A stretch of DNA of 64,000 nt, taken from Gammaproteobacteria bacterium (lineage in GTDB: Bacteria; Pseudomonadota; Gammaproteobacteria; Pseudomonadales; IMCC2047). Position numbers and translations under genes: made by a program. Where the stretch lies: positions 1-64,000 of the forward strand of contig JAJFKB010000024.1 in the NCBI GenBank assembly GCA_021773395.1, written 5' to 3'. Below are positions 42,832 to 53,617 of the stretch, in pieces (position 1 is the first letter of the stretch; every line of letters begins with the position of its first letter). Below the pieces are notes generated by a model. It saw only the letters and a program-made list of their open reading frames with translations. It searched no databases and was not told the origin of the DNA.

Positions 42832-44037
42832 TTAGATTTTCGCCAACCCTCTTAATAGATCGGCTTTTAAATCCTCTATATCTTCAAGACCAATTGCGAG
42901 TCTGATCAAATTATCATGGATGCCGCTGCTCAGTTTTTCTTCAGCGGTTAATTTCCCATGCGTGGTGGTTGCCGGATGGGTAATGGTTGTTTTTACATCA
43001 CCCAAATTAGCTGTAATTGAAACCATCTGCGTGGCATCGATAAACCGCCAGGCCGCATCTCTATCTCCCTCCACCTGAAATGACAGGACACCACCAAATG
43101 CTCTTTGTTGAGTCGCTGCCAGTGCATGTTGCGGGTGGCTGGCAAGGCCACTGTAGTGGACTTTTTCAATACCACTTTGCTTTTCAAGCCACTGGGCAAT
43201 CGTCAGTGCGTTGGCACTGTGGGCATCCATGCGCAGGCGCAATGTCTCAAGGCCTTTGAGAAAAACCCAGGCATTAAACGGACTCATCGTGGGTCCACCT
43301 GAGCGCAAAAACCCAAACACTTCTTCAGCAATTTCGTCGTTGCCGAGCATTGCACCACCGACACAGCGGCCCTGCCCGTCCAGGTATTTAGTCGCAGAAT
43401 GCACGACGATATCGGCACCGAATTTCATCGGTTGCTGCAATGCGGGGGTGCAGAAACAATTATCGACCATCAGCAAGGCATTACTACTATGCGCAAGATC
43501 AGCGAGCCACTGAATATCAGCTACTTCACAGAGGGGGTTTGATGGGGTTTCCAGCATCAACAACTTGGTATTTGCTGTCACTGCCTGCTGCCACTCTTCC
43601 CTTGATGTGAGATTAACGAAGGTAGTACTGACACCAAATTTTGCCAAAAACTTGTTCAGCAAGGTAAAGGTGGTACCAAATACACTGCGTGAGCAAACCA
43701 CATGATCGCCAGCCTTGAGCAGTGCCATGCAGGTGCTCAATATTGCTGCCATGCCAGACGAGGTGGCAACACATCGCTCCGCCCCTTCAAGAGCGGCCAG
43801 CCGCTGCTCAAAGTTTCTTACGGTTGGATTGGTAAAACGAGAGTAGATATTGCCCGGCAGCTCACCAGAAAACCGCGCCGCTGCTTCTCTGGCACTGTTA
43901 AAAACAAAGCTGGAGGTTGGATAGATCGGTTCGCTATGCTCCTGCTCGCTGGTATGCGGATGGCCACTGCGTATAGCAAGCGTTTCGAAACTGTAATCAG
44001 GCTGCTCTGAATTGCTGTCGTTGTTTGAATCGGACAT
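42832..44037 (-). CDS. metZ: O-succinylhomoserine sulfhydrylase
   Basis: A 401-residue PLP enzyme of the Cys/Met metabolism family, making homocysteine directly from O-succinylhomoserine and sulfide. The PLP lysine lies in VVHSATKYLDGQGR, with SGMAAI and DNCFCTP cofactor-region motifs. It follows purF by 17 bases, the same order as in Pseudomonas, where the gene is metZ. A cystathionine gamma-synthase is the alternative; gene order favours metZ. Confidence 0.9.
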   Translation of the reverse strand: MSDSNNDSNSEQPDYSFETLAIRSGHPHTSEQEHSEPIYPTSSFVFNSAREAAARFSGELPGNIYSRFTNPTVRNFEQRLAALEGAERCVATSSGMAAILSTCMALLKAGDHVVCSRSVFGTTFTLLNKFLAKFGVSTTFVNLTSREEWQQAVTANTKLLMLETPSNPLCEVADIQWLADLAHSSNALLMVDNCFCTPALQQPMKFGADIVVHSATKYLDGQGRCVGGAMLGNDEIAEEVFGFLRSGGPTMSPFNAWVFLKGLETLRLRMDAHSANALTIAQWLEKQSGIEKVHYSGLASHPQHALAATQQRAFGGVLSFQVEGDRDAAWRFIDATQMVSITANLGDVKTTITHPATTTHGKLTAEEKLSSGIHDNLIRLAIGLEDIEDLKADLLRGLAKI

Positions 44038-44054
44038 ATTGATGGCGCCTGAAG

Positions 44055-45581
44055 TTACTTATTGTTATGCAAATCGATGGCGATATTGTCATCATAGACT
44101 GTATCACTGCGATGCCGAACGATTTTTGCGGCGTCACTACGCTGCGCTTCGAGCCGATCAAGATAATCCTGATCAATATCTCCCGTTACGTACTCGCCAT
44201 TGAACACTGAGCATTCGAATTTCTTAATATTGGCATTTCCTTCCAGCGCACAATCAAGCAAGTCCTCGAGGTTCTGATAAATGAGCCAGTCGGCGCCAAT
44301 AATTTTGGCTACTTCCTCATCGGTGCGGTTATGCCCTATTAATTCCTCTGCAGTCGGCATATCAATGCCATAGACGTTTGGATAGCGCACCGCCGGTGAG
44401 GCCGAGGCAAAATAAACCCTGTTTGCACCAGCCTCTCTGGCCATATCGATAATCTGTTTACAGGTGGTGCCGCGCACTATGGAATCATCTACCAGCAGAA
44501 CATTCTTACCTTTAAACTCGAGGTCAATCGCATTGAGTTTCTGTTTGACGGATTTCTTGCGCTGACTCTGACCGGGCATAATGAAAGTTCGACCGATGTA
44601 GCGGTTTTTAATAAAGCCCTCGCGAAATTTAACCCCGAGTCGATAGGCCAGCTGTAACGCAGATGTGCGGCTGGTATCAGGAATTGGAATCACGACATCA
44701 ATATCATTATCCGGATACTCTCTGAGTATTTTTTCGGCCAGTTTCTCACCCATGCGCAAGCGTGCTTTATATACCGAGATGTTATCAATAATAGAATCCG
44801 GTCTAGCGAGATAAACATGCTCAAAAATGCAGGGGACGAGTTGAGGATTTTCTGCACATTGCTGACTGTGAAGATTACCATCGACATCAATATAGATAGC
44901 CTCGCCAGGCTCCAGGTCACGTACCAGCGTAAAGCCCAGGGCACTCAATGCAACACTTTCCGAAGCAATCATATATTCCGTGCCTTTTCCAGTGGTACGT
45001 TTCCCAAAAACGATTGGGCGAATACCATTAGGATCACGAAAGCCGACAATTCCGTAACCGGTAATCATACTGATCACAGCATAGCCACCACGACAGCGCT
45101 TATGAACCTCTTTGATGGCCGTAAAAATATCTTCGGGTGCTGGTTGTAGCTTGCCTAGGCGATGTAGCTCGTGGGCAAATACGTTGAGCAGCACTTCAGA
45201 ATCTGAATTGGTATTAATATGGCGCAGATCCGAGGTGAAAAGTTCCTTCTTGATACTCTCTACATTGGTTAAATTACCATTGTGGGCCAAGGTGATGCCA
45301 TAGGGCGAATTGACATAAAAAGGCTGTGACTCACTGGAGCTGGCACCACCGGCAGTTGGGTATCGTACATGACCAATCCCCATGTTCCCTACCAATCGCT
45401 CCATGTGACGCTGACGAAATACGTCTCGAACCAGGCCATTGTCTTTGCGCAGTGCAAAGCGCCCCTCATGGCAGGTTACCATACCCGCGGCATCCTGGCC
45501 TCGGTGCTGAAGAACGGTCAACGCATCATAAAGTGCCTGATTGACGTTCGATTTGGCCACTATCCCAACTATGCCGCACAT
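44055..45581 (-). CDS. purF: Amidophosphoribosyltransferase
   Basis: A 508-residue enzyme of the first committed purine step. It begins MCGIVGIV, the Cys after Met being the glutaminase nucleophile exposed on maturation. The phosphoribosyltransferase signature [13 protein letters not shown] lies in the C-terminal half. Length and neighbours (cvpA before, metZ after) match gammaproteobacteria. Confidence 0.97.
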   Translation of the reverse strand: MCGIVGIVAKSNVNQALYDALTVLQHRGQDAAGMVTCHEGRFALRKDNGLVRDVFRQRHMERLVGNMGIGHVRYPTAGGASSSESQPFYVNSPYGITLAHNGNLTNVESIKKELFTSDLRHINTNSDSEVLLNVFAHELHRLGKLQPAPEDIFTAIKEVHKRCRGGYAVISMITGYGIVGFRDPNGIRPIVFGKRTTGKGTEYMIASESVALSALGFTLVRDLEPGEAIYIDVDGNLHSQQCAENPQLVPCIFEHVYLARPDSIIDNISVYKARLRMGEKLAEKILREYPDNDIDVVIPIPDTSRTSALQLAYRLGVKFREGFIKNRYIGRTFIMPGQSQRKKSVKQKLNAIDLEFKGKNVLLVDDSIVRGTTCKQIIDMAREAGANRVYFASASPAVRYPNVYGIDMPTAEELIGHNRTDEEVAKIIGADWLIYQNLEDLLDCALEGNANIKKFECSVFNGEYVTGDIDQDYLDRLEAQRSDAAKIVRHRSDTVYDDNIAIDLHNNK

Positions 45582-45621
45582 CTTGTTAAAACTCTCCCCT
45601 GGTAAAGCTGTATTATAAGAG

Positions 45622-46116
45622 CTATCCGTTAAAATTTAACAAATAATTTGAAAGTTGTTTAAATAGATCGAAGGACCACTCTTCCATCACCAAAAACTGG
45701 GGTATAAAGTAGGATTCCTGCCACCATTGATCTGCACTAAAAGGTGTGTGCTTTCCCAGCGCCACCGCGATGACCACCACCAGACAGCCTCTAGCGACGC
45801 CGAACACCATCCCCAGCAGCCTGTCGGTACCCGTTAACCCTGTTGCTTTCACCAATATATTAATCAGGTGGCTTACCAAGGCACCAACAATCAGGGTTAA
45901 GGCAAACAATATGGCAAAAGCTGCCGCAAGTCTCACCGAGTGCGTATCAATATAGTTGATGAGTAAATCGGCCATTTTAAAGCTAAAGACGCGTGCAATA
46001 ACAAAAGCTGCCACCCATACCAACAAGGACAGGGCCTCTTTAATAAACCCGCGTTTAACACTGATAAGCGTGGAAACGCCCACTACCGCTATAATGAACC
46101 AATCTGCCCAGTTCAT
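45622..46116 (-). CDS. cvpA: CvpA family membrane protein
   Basis: A 164-residue protein with about four hydrophobic segments beginning [20 protein letters not shown] and the [14 protein letters not shown] stretch typical of CvpA. Named for colicin V production and linked to envelope stress or bile/membrane tolerance in enterobacteria; the exact role is unknown. It lies 40 bases before purF, the common operon order. Confidence 0.92.
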   Translation of the reverse strand: MNWADWFIIAVVGVSTLISVKRGFIKEALSLLVWVAAFVIARVFSFKMADLLINYIDTHSVRLAAAFAILFALTLIVGALVSHLINILVKATGLTGTDRLLGMVFGVARGCLVVVIAVALGKHTPFSADQWWQESYFIPQFLVMEEWSFDLFKQLSNYLLNFNG

Positions 46117-46233
46117 AGTTCAATCGTCTTCATCTTTAAAATGGCACTCTTTTATAATTACACTTTTTATAATTACGCCCTACTAATTGCACTTTACTAA
46201 TTGGCATATTCAGGAAAGAAAACGACCGCGAAA

Positions 46234-46737
46234 TCATTCGTCTTGCATAAACCTGACGACGATGCCTTCGAGTTTAAATTGCTTTTGTAAATCCTGCTTA
46301 TACTTATCTAAAATTTTACGATCTAACTCAGGGCCAACAAATACCCTGGCCAATGGCGGCTGCTCATGTGGCCGAAACTTCACATAGGCCTTGTAACCAG
46401 TCTCTCTCAATCTGTCGCGAAGCAGATCTGCATTGGCTCGCTCCTGAAAACTTGCCAGTTGCAATGTCCAGCCATTTGGTAGTATTTCCGGGCTTTGCTC
46501 AGCGACAGCTGGGGGTTTCTCTTTAATATCTGTTAATTTCTGCTGTTTCTCCGCTTGTCGTGTTAATGCCTCAGGTTTTTTGATCTCCAGCAAAGGAGCT
46601 TCAGGTCTCGGAGGAATGGCGACCCTAATATTCTCCGGACCCAATTTGGCATCATTAAATATCATGGGGATAAAAATTACGGCGAGGGCAACCAGAACAA
46701 TTGCCCCCACTAACCGCTGCTTTAACCCGTCATCCAT
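46234..46737 (-). CDS. dedD: SPOR-domain cell-division-type protein (DedD-like)
   Basis: A 167-residue protein: one N-terminal transmembrane helix (about residues 11-28), a proline/lysine-rich linker, and a C-terminal SPOR domain beginning GWTLQLASFQERANADLLRD. SPOR domains bind denuded septal peptidoglycan. It lies between folC and cvpA, the position of DedD in Pseudomonas and E. coli. Its start is four bases from the folC stop. Confidence 0.88.
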   Translation of the reverse strand: MDDGLKQRLVGAIVLVALAVIFIPMIFNDAKLGPENIRVAIPPRPEAPLLEIKKPEALTRQAEKQQKLTDIKEKPPAVAEQSPEILPNGWTLQLASFQERANADLLRDRLRETGYKAYVKFRPHEQPPLARVFVGPELDRKILDKYKQDLQKQFKLEGIVVRFMQDE

Positions 46738-46741
46738 ACTG

Positions 46742-48040
46742 TCAGTCCCTGCCTTGTTGAATGTTTAGCGTACGAAGTGCTGCTCCAACAGTATAAAAAG
46801 AGCCGAATATCAGCAATAAATCCTGCTCTGCCATTTTTGCAGTTAACGCGCCAATCCCCGCAGCCACATCTGAATAACTATCCGCCTGGTGGCCAAAATC
46901 ACTAAGTTTAGCAGCGATCTCCTCTGCTCTCATAGCTCGATTTACATTTAAATCACAGGTCGCCCAATAATCAACCAAAGGAATCAGCGGTCTTACAATT
47001 CCTTCGCAATCCTTATCCTTCAGCATTCCCAACAGAGCATAAATACGCCCATCTACCTTTTCCTGCGTCAATCGCTGCGCCAAATATTCTGCCGCCTGAG
47101 GATTATGAGCGACATCAAGTACCATGCGCACCGGCTGCACAATGATCTGGAAGCGCCCTGCCAACCTGGACTGTTCTAATCCGGCTTTAATGTGGGCTTC
47201 CTGAATCGGCAACCCCATCTGTACCAGTGTCTGTATTGCTGTCGCTGCATTAGGTAGCGGTACAGCTGGCAAAGGCAAATCTTTAAATTCTACGGGCTGG
47301 TTCCGCCTGTGTCCCCACCAATTCCACATGCTGGGCTGTCCCGTTCCATCGTCAGCAATCTCATAGCCAAACTGCTGTCCCTGACAATCTAGCGGAGCCG
47401 CCAATGATTCAGCGTGGTGCAGCAGGGTATAAGGAGGATCCGGATCACCACATATCACCGGCGCGCCTGCCCTCATGATCCCCGCTTTTTCATAACCTAT
47501 CGCCTCTCGGTTATCGCCCAGCCAGTCTTGGTGGTCCAGCGCGATAGAGGTAATAACTGTCATATCAGCGTCAATAATATTAGTTGCATCAAGCCGTCCT
47601 CCCAGCCCTACTTCCAACAATGCAACATCGAGTTCAGCTCGAGCAAAAAGGTCAAATGCGGCAAGTGTGCCAAATTCAAAATAGGTTAAGGGTATATCTC
47701 CCCGCGCTTGATTTACCCGCTGAAACGCCGCACATATCAAATCATCCGATAGTTCCTGATGATTAACAGCTATACGCTCGTTATAACGCAAAAGATGAGG
47801 AGAGGTGTAACAGCCTACTTTAAGGCCTGCTGCCTCCAGAATATGAGACAAAACACAAATGGTAGAACCTTTACCGTTGGTTCCGGCGACACTGATCACA
47901 CGATTTGCGATCGATGACAGCGGTAATTTATCAGCCACTTTGGTAATCCGGCCAAGCCCCAGCTCTATCTCTTCCGGATGCAGGGATTCCAGTAGTGCCA
48001 ACCAGGCTGCGAGTGTCAGATCAGAGGATTTATCGTGCAT
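46742..48040 (-). CDS. folC: Folylpolyglutamate/dihydrofolate synthase
   Basis: About 432 residues from ATG 48040 (a TTG two codons upstream is less likely). The ATP-binding loop VAGTNGKGSTICVLSHILE lies near residue 53, and YTSPHLLRYNERI and DVALLEVGLGGRLDATN follow, all typical of Mur-ligase-like FolC. It joins glutamate to dihydropteroate and to folates. Placed between accD and the SPOR gene, as in related genomes. Confidence 0.95.
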   Translation of the reverse strand: MHDKSSDLTLAAWLALLESLHPEEIELGLGRITKVADKLPLSSIANRVISVAGTNGKGSTICVLSHILEAAGLKVGCYTSPHLLRYNERIAVNHQELSDDLICAAFQRVNQARGDIPLTYFEFGTLAAFDLFARAELDVALLEVGLGGRLDATNIIDADMTVITSIALDHQDWLGDNREAIGYEKAGIMRAGAPVICGDPDPPYTLLHHAESLAAPLDCQGQQFGYEIADDGTGQPSMWNWWGHRRNQPVEFKDLPLPAVPLPNAATAIQTLVQMGLPIQEAHIKAGLEQSRLAGRFQIIVQPVRMVLDVAHNPQAAEYLAQRLTQEKVDGRIYALLGMLKDKDCEGIVRPLIPLVDYWATCDLNVNRAMRAEEIAAKLSDFGHQADSYSDVAAGIGALTAKMAEQDLLLIFGSFYTVGAALRTLNIQQGRD

Positions 48041-48105
48041 AAGCAAAACCGCTATCTCGCGAAAAGATACTCTCCGGTTGTTTAATCACGCCTGCGGTGT
48101 CTCCG

Positions 48106-49059
48106 TTACTCCACGTCTCCGGGCGGCCGATCAGCTTCCTGCTCCCGCTCCACTTCCTCATCAACCGGCTCAAATTCTTCTATCTCTTCCACTGGCGCCA
48201 GCGCGGGAACCAGTTTAAGTAGAATCGCCGAAAGTCGGTCACGCATATCATTTCTGCTAATAATCATGTCGATAGCGCCGTGTTCCAAAATAAACTCACT
48301 GCGCTGAAAGCCTTCCGGCAATTTCTCTCTTACTGTTTGTTCGATAACTCTGGGACCAGCAAAACCAATCAGAGCATTAGGTTCCGCAACATTCAGATCA
48401 CCCAGCATTGCCAGGCTGGCGGAAACGCCACCATATACCGGATCGGTCAGCACCGAGATGTAGGGAATGCCTCGCTGTTTCATCCGTTCTATCGCAGCGC
48501 TCGTTTTGGCCATTTGCATGAGTGACACCAATGCTTCCTGCATGCGTGCACCACCACTGGTTGAAAAACAGATCAGCGGAATATTTCGCTCAAGACACAC
48601 ATTGACCGCTTTGACAAATCGCGCTCCAACAACAGCACCCATTGATCCGCCCATAAAGTTAAACTCAAAGCAGGCTACTACCAGGGGTATTCCTTTCAAC
48701 GTCCCTCTCATAGCAACTAGCGCGTCTTTTTCTCCGGTGGCTTTTTGAGCGGCACTGATCCGATCTTTATACTTTTTTGAATCCTTAAACTTGAGAAAAT
48801 CTGTTGGCGCCAGGTCACTGGCAATCTCTTCACGTTCGCCCTCATCCAGAAACAGATCAATGCGTCGCCGGGCACTAATACGAATGTGATAGCTACATTT
48901 GGGACATACATCGTGGTTGTTTTCAAGCTCAGGGCGATACAGTACCGCATCACATTTTGGACATTTTTTCCATAATCCTTCCGGAACACTGCTGCGACTG
49001 CGTTTTTTCTGGTCGGAACGCACAACAGAAGGAACTATTTTCTCTAGCCAACTACTCAT
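48106..49059 (-). CDS. accD: Acetyl-CoA carboxylase carboxyltransferase beta subunit
   Basis: A 317-residue subunit with an N-terminal four-cysteine zinc ribbon (C33, C36, C52, C55) and the crotonase-like carboxyltransferase domain with [16 protein letters not shown] and [12 protein letters not shown]. It works with AccA in malonyl-CoA formation. A glutamate-rich tail follows residue 290. In most relatives trpF lies between truA and accD, but here only 95 bases without a gene separate them. Confidence 0.96.
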   Translation of the reverse strand: MSSWLEKIVPSVVRSDQKKRSRSSVPEGLWKKCPKCDAVLYRPELENNHDVCPKCSYHIRISARRRIDLFLDEGEREEIASDLAPTDFLKFKDSKKYKDRISAAQKATGEKDALVAMRGTLKGIPLVVACFEFNFMGGSMGAVVGARFVKAVNVCLERNIPLICFSTSGGARMQEALVSLMQMAKTSAAIERMKQRGIPYISVLTDPVYGGVSASLAMLGDLNVAEPNALIGFAGPRVIEQTVREKLPEGFQRSEFILEHGAIDMIISRNDMRDRLSAILLKLVPALAPVEEIEEFEPVDEEVEREQEADRPPGDVE

Positions 49060-49154
49060 TTTTTCAATCTACCTTTACTGAAAAATGGATATCCATAAAG
49101 TAGGTATCCTATCAACGCAAGTTTATCAGATACAGCCTTTTTTTCGCATCAATA

Positions 49155-49991
49155 TCAATTCAAGAATGATAGGCTACTTTTCGATTCCGGTATTGCAAAC
49201 TGATCAGGGTAATCGATGCCTACCAGATACAGACCGAAAGGGGGAGCAGTAACTCCACCCTGTGTTCGATCATGCGCCTCAAGAACCTGTTTAGCCCACT
49301 CAGGCTGCGCTTTTCCACAGCCGACAGCCATCAAAACTCCGGCTACGTTGCGCACCATGTGATACAGGAAAGCATTGGCATGGATAGTCAAAATTACCAG
49401 CTCACCCCTGCGCTCGACATTTAGCCCATGCACTGTACGCACTGGATTTTTAGCCTGGCAGTGAACGGATCGGTATGAAGTAAAATCATGTTCTCCCACT
49501 AAATATTGCGCCGCCGCCGCCATCTTTTCAACATCCAGCGATAAGCACTGCCATGAGAACTGCCTTCCCATGATCGCCGGCTTTACCTCGCGATTTGCTA
49601 TGACGTAGGTGTAACGCCGGCCAGTGGCACTAAATCGCGCATGGAACTCGGATGAGACTTTTTTTGCCCATAAAATACGAATTTGGGGGGGGAGCTTAGT
49701 GTTAGTTCCCAAAACCCAAGCCCGTTCATTCCGCACACTGGTTGTATCAAAATGCACCACTTGAGCGGTAGCGTGAACGCCGGCATCGGTTCTGCCCGCA
49801 CAGATCACTCGCACCGGAGTTGCTGCTATTTTGGATAATGCCGTCTCTACTTCCTGTTGTACCGTTGCAGCATCGTGCAATTGAAACTGCCAACCATGAA
49901 AAGCACTGCCATCATATTCGATGCCTAGTGCTATTCTGGTTTGCTCGGGTGAGGATGTTTGAGGGGGTGATTGTTTGATCGGATTAGGCAA
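49155..49991 (-). CDS. truA: tRNA pseudouridine synthase A
   Basis: A 278-residue enzyme making pseudouridine at positions 38-40 of tRNAs. The catalytic aspartate is D69 in CAGRTDAGVHA. No ATG precedes the conserved LGIEYDGSAFHGWQ, so the start is probably TTG 49991, overlapping the fimV stop by eight bases. The low-efficiency TTG and the overlap suggest coupling to fimV translation. Confidence 0.94.
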   Translation of the reverse strand: MPNPIKQSPPQTSSPEQTRIALGIEYDGSAFHGWQFQLHDAATVQQEVETALSKIAATPVRVICAGRTDAGVHATAQVVHFDTTSVRNERAWVLGTNTKLPPQIRILWAKKVSSEFHARFSATGRRYTYVIANREVKPAIMGRQFSWQCLSLDVEKMAAAAQYLVGEHDFTSYRSVHCQAKNPVRTVHGLNVERRGELVILTIHANAFLYHMVRNVAGVLMAVGCGKAQPEWAKQVLEAHDRTQGGVTAPPFGLYLVGIDYPDQFAIPESKSSLSFLN

Positions 49992-52299
49992 TGCTTTCTA
50001 ACAGCTTTCGAGCCTCATCTTGCTGCTCGTCGCTACCTTCCTCCAAAACTTCATTGAGAATATCCAGTGCAGCTTCCTTATCCGCCATCTCGATATAGGC
50101 ACGTGCCAGATCAAGCTTTGTTGTTGCTTCGTCGGTATCGCCCAGAAAATCCAAGTCGTCCGCATCGTCTGTGTCATCATAACTTGCATCTTCCACCAGC
50201 TCTGAATTCTGATTCAGCTCCAGATCATCCAGCGTAAACTCCAAAGCGTCCTCATCAGCCGACGCGAACTCCTCTGATGTATCGACCACTTCATCGTCAA
50301 AATCATTGAGGCTCGGTAAACCTTGATCAATTTTGCCTAATGGATTTATTTCCTGTTTTGGCTCTGGATTAACAATTGCTGACACAGCATCAGGAGCAAC
50401 GTCGTTTTGTTTCTGTTTTAGCCCGGCCAGCACGGACAGCGCCGCATCATCGCCAAGTGCTTCGATGGTTTCCTTCTGTTTTGCCAGCCCTTGAGAATCG
50501 CCCGTTGCAGCGTACACTTCCGCCAGTTTCAAATGTAATTGCACTGATTCTGGGTGCTGCTCTACAGCAGGCTGCAACATATCCAATGCTCGCTCGTAAC
50601 GCCCATAAGCAATATAGATGTCGGCTTCTTCAGTGAGTTTGTTAATGTCCGTTTCCAATTCTGGAAGATCGAACTCATCAACATCATCCATTTGATCAAT
50701 ATCTTCGTCATTGTCAGCAATGGCTGCTGCCGCTAAAGCCGACTCCCTTTCCAACTCATCTTCCAAATCTTTAGGTAGCTGGACATCTGATTCTGATTTA
50801 CTCAGCGCAGTTTGCAAATCAGCAGGATAGTCCGCTTCAGTATTCTTACGACGCGACAGGGCGCCTAATATGACCAGCCCAACAAGCACGGCTAGTATCG
50901 CCAGCCCGATATACATGGGGCTTTCCATTAGAGAATCCAGAAAACTGGTTTCTTCGATCTTTTTCATCTGATTGCGAGGCTTGTTTTCAGAAACACTCTC
51001 ATTCGCAACCTGAGCTAGCGCTGTTTGCGACTTGCTGAACGCATCCTCTGACTGTATTGATGTATTCTCGGATGTACTTTGATTGGCAGCTGCCTGCAAC
51101 ATCGCCAGCTGCTGATCTTTCAGATTGAGAAGTTTCTTTAAACTGTCGACTTGCTCTTCCAGAGCTTTGACACTGGATGATGCTTCCGCGCCAGCTCCCT
51201 TCTCACTCAGGTCAGCAGCCACATCCTGATTAACCACTGAGGATGAACCACTATCCACGCCAACGGCTAATGACTCGTCGCTCACTTCATCCAGGGAGGC
51301 TCCAGATGCCGCTACTTCCTCATCCCGCGCCAATGACTCACTCTGTGCATCATCGGTCAGCAACTTGAGCTGGCCGGCAGAACTCGCTTCAGATGTTTCT
51401 TCCTCTGCGGCTTCTTGCGATTCCGACGACTCCTTTGCGGCTATAGCCTCATCTTCCTGCCGGGCATCAATTGGGCGATTACTTTTCCACTCATCCTCTT
51501 GGCGCTGCGTTTCAACAAAGGCTTCTCTATTGGAAAAGGCTTTAATTTTATCAGCGCTTGGGATTTTTAATACTTGGCCCGCCTTAAGCAGATTAATGTT
51601 ATTGCGAATGAAGGCGTGCGGATTATCTTTCTGTATCGCCAGCATAGTCTGGCTAATACTTACTTCCCTGCTGGGGCGGTTGTCACGAGCTATTCCCCAC
51701 AGGGTATCGTTCTTTTTTACAGCAACAGTTACTCCCTCATCACGTGAACCGGAGCTAACAGTGCCGGAGCTAGCAGAACTGCGCGCGGGTTGTGAAACTT
51801 GCTGAGTAATATTGCGGGTTGACGCGGGCGAGTCAATTTTTTTTGAGGTTAACGGTGGCCTGGTTGAAGGTTTACTGACAGTGGCTACAGGTGTTTCAGA
51901 AAATATCGGGGGATCGACAAGAACTGTGTATTCCCTAAGAATACGACCGCTTGGCCAATGTAGCTCCACCAAAAAGTTAAGGAATGGTTCCCGAACAATT
52001 TTATCGCTGGTGAGTGTGATATAGGCGGTACCATCGCCTACCACGCGCACGTCGAACTTAAGGCTGGTCAAAAAGAAGACACGCTCTACACCGGCACGGG
52101 CAAAATCTTCATGGCTAGCCAGGTTGGGCAGTATTTCGTTTTTCGAAAGCTCCCCTACATTCAACAGTTTTATTTCCGCATTGAATTTCTCATTCAATGC
52201 GGAATTCAGTTTGAGCTCGCCCAAACCTAAAGCGGTCGCAAAGTTACTGACTAAGCTAGCACCGACAATCAGCAGCGCCATTGCTAGTTTGCGTATCAT
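49984..52299 (-). CDS. fimV: FimV-like peptidoglycan-binding polarity protein
   Basis: About 771 residues. Start ATG 52299 with AAGGG nine bases upstream and a signal peptide (MIRKLAMALLIVGASLVSN). FimV N-terminal domain with LGLGELKLNSALNEKFNAEI, then a LysM domain (VKKNDTLWGIARDNRPS), a coiled-coil stretch, one transmembrane helix (MYIGLAILAVLVGLVILGAL), an acidic cytoplasmic part with TPR-like repeats, and a conserved C-terminal FimV motif (DLARAYIEMADKEAALDIL). In Pseudomonas it supports type IV pilus assembly and cell-pole organisation. Gene order asd-fimV-truA is conserved. Confidence 0.93.
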   Translation of the reverse strand: MIRKLAMALLIVGASLVSNFATALGLGELKLNSALNEKFNAEIKLLNVGELSKNEILPNLASHEDFARAGVERVFFLTSLKFDVRVVGDGTAYITLTSDKIVREPFLNFLVELHWPSGRILREYTVLVDPPIFSETPVATVSKPSTRPPLTSKKIDSPASTRNITQQVSQPARSSASSGTVSSGSRDEGVTVAVKKNDTLWGIARDNRPSREVSISQTMLAIQKDNPHAFIRNNINLLKAGQVLKIPSADKIKAFSNREAFVETQRQEDEWKSNRPIDARQEDEAIAAKESSESQEAAEEETSEASSAGQLKLLTDDAQSESLARDEEVAASGASLDEVSDESLAVGVDSGSSSVVNQDVAADLSEKGAGAEASSSVKALEEQVDSLKKLLNLKDQQLAMLQAAANQSTSENTSIQSEDAFSKSQTALAQVANESVSENKPRNQMKKIEETSFLDSLMESPMYIGLAILAVLVGLVILGALSRRKNTEADYPADLQTALSKSESDVQLPKDLEDELERESALAAAAIADNDEDIDQMDDVDEFDLPELETDINKLTEEADIYIAYGRYERALDMLQPAVEQHPESVQLHLKLAEVYAATGDSQGLAKQKETIEALGDDAALSVLAGLKQKQNDVAPDAVSAIVNPEPKQEINPLGKIDQGLPSLNDFDDEVVDTSEEFASADEDALEFTLDDLELNQNSELVEDASYDDTDDADDLDFLGDTDEATTKLDLARAYIEMADKEAALDILNEVLEEGSDEQQDEARKLLESIA

Positions 52300-52460
52300 A
52301 TGAGCCATCCCTTGTTTAGAGGTATCAATATACAACAATTCCATAGCTAAGGAACCTCTGAATCATTCCTTATTTAAATACAATAAAACCAATATCCTAC
52401 AGATAGAATTATGGTTAATGAAAAGCTTAGTCCAATTAGAACAGAGTTCCAGTAAATTGC

Positions 52461-53483
52461 TTACAATTTATCGGCGATCAACATCTCGGCAATTTGCACA
52501 CTATTCAGCGCAGCACCCTTACGTACATTATCGGCAACTACCCATAAATTAATACCGCGCGGATGTGAAATATCTTCACGAATCCGTCCAACAAAAACCG
52601 GATCATGGCCGGCTGACTCTGTTACGGCAGTTGGATATCCACCGTCAACCTGTTCATCCATCAATTCAACCCCTGCGGCATTTCGCATCAACTCCTGAAC
52701 CTCAGCCACTGAGATCTTGTCCCGCGTTTCAATATGGCAGGCTTCAGAATGCCCGTAAAAAACAGGAATACGCACGCAGGTCGGATTGACTGTGATTGAA
52801 TCGTCGCCGAATATCTTCTTGGTTTCCCAAACCATTTTCATCTCTTCCTTGGTATACCCATTGTCCATAAAAACATCGATCTGGGGTAACGCATTAAAGG
52901 CAATCTGTTTGGGGTACACCTTACACTCTACCGGCTGAGCATTAAGCAACTTGGCCGTTTGGCCAGCTAATTCCTCGATCGCTTCTTTACCGGTTCCTGA
53001 AACTGCCTGGTAAGTTGCCACATTGATTCGTTCGATCCCTACGGCATCGTAAATTGGCTTTAACGCGACCAGCATCTGAATGGTTGAGCAGTTTGGGTTA
53101 GCTATAATATTACGATTGGTATACTGATCCAGAGCAGCGGGATTCACTTCCGGTACAATCAGCGGGATATCTTCGTCATAGCGAAAATGCGAGGTGTTAT
53201 CGATCACTACGCAACCAGCCGCGGCGGCTTTCGGAGCAAATTCCTCTGAAATACTGCCTCCGGCTGAAAATAAACCAATCTGAACTTTAGAAAAATCAAA
53301 ATCTGCCAAATCCTGGACACGGTGTGACTTTCCTTTAAACATAATAGTCTTACCCGCTGACCTGCTACTTGCCAACGGATAGAGGTTACCCACAGGGAAA
53401 TCTCTTTGTTCCAATATCTCCATCATTGTTTCGCCGACCGCACCTGTTGCGCCAACGACAGCCACATCGTAAAACTTAGCCAT
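52461..53483 (-). CDS. asd: Aspartate-semialdehyde dehydrogenase
   Basis: A 340-residue enzyme reducing aspartyl phosphate, a branch point for lysine, methionine and threonine. NADP motif VGATGAVGETM (residues 10-20) and catalytic C132 in NPNCSTIQM are visible. It lies between leuB and fimV, as in Pseudomonas. A USG-1-like paralogue is possible in this locus, but the complete active site supports Asd. Confidence 0.93.
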   Translation of the reverse strand: MAKFYDVAVVGATGAVGETMMEILEQRDFPVGNLYPLASSRSAGKTIMFKGKSHRVQDLADFDFSKVQIGLFSAGGSISEEFAPKAAAAGCVVIDNTSHFRYDEDIPLIVPEVNPAALDQYTNRNIIANPNCSTIQMLVALKPIYDAVGIERINVATYQAVSGTGKEAIEELAGQTAKLLNAQPVECKVYPKQIAFNALPQIDVFMDNGYTKEEMKMVWETKKIFGDDSITVNPTCVRIPVFYGHSEACHIETRDKISVAEVQELMRNAAGVELMDEQVDGGYPTAVTESAGHDPVFVGRIREDISHPRGINLWVVADNVRKGAALNSVQIAEMLIADKL

Positions 53484-53524
53484 AATTTCTACTGCCTGAA
53501 TTTCTACTGCCTATAAAATAGAAA

Positions 53525-53550
53525 CCGGACGGCGAAAAATCGCTGTCCGG
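53525..53550 (-). terminator. Rho-independent terminator after leuB
   Basis: CCGGACGGCGA and TCGCTGTCCGG form an 11-bp stem with one G-T pair around AAAA. On the minus strand the stem is followed by TTTCTATTTT. It lies between the leuB stop and the asd start and probably separates the leucine operon from asd. Confidence 0.7.
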
Positions 53551-53617
53551 CGTATTTAACAACCTTTGTTAATTTTAGAGCAAAACGAACTGATAATTAA
53601 AGTGTTTTACGAAACTT

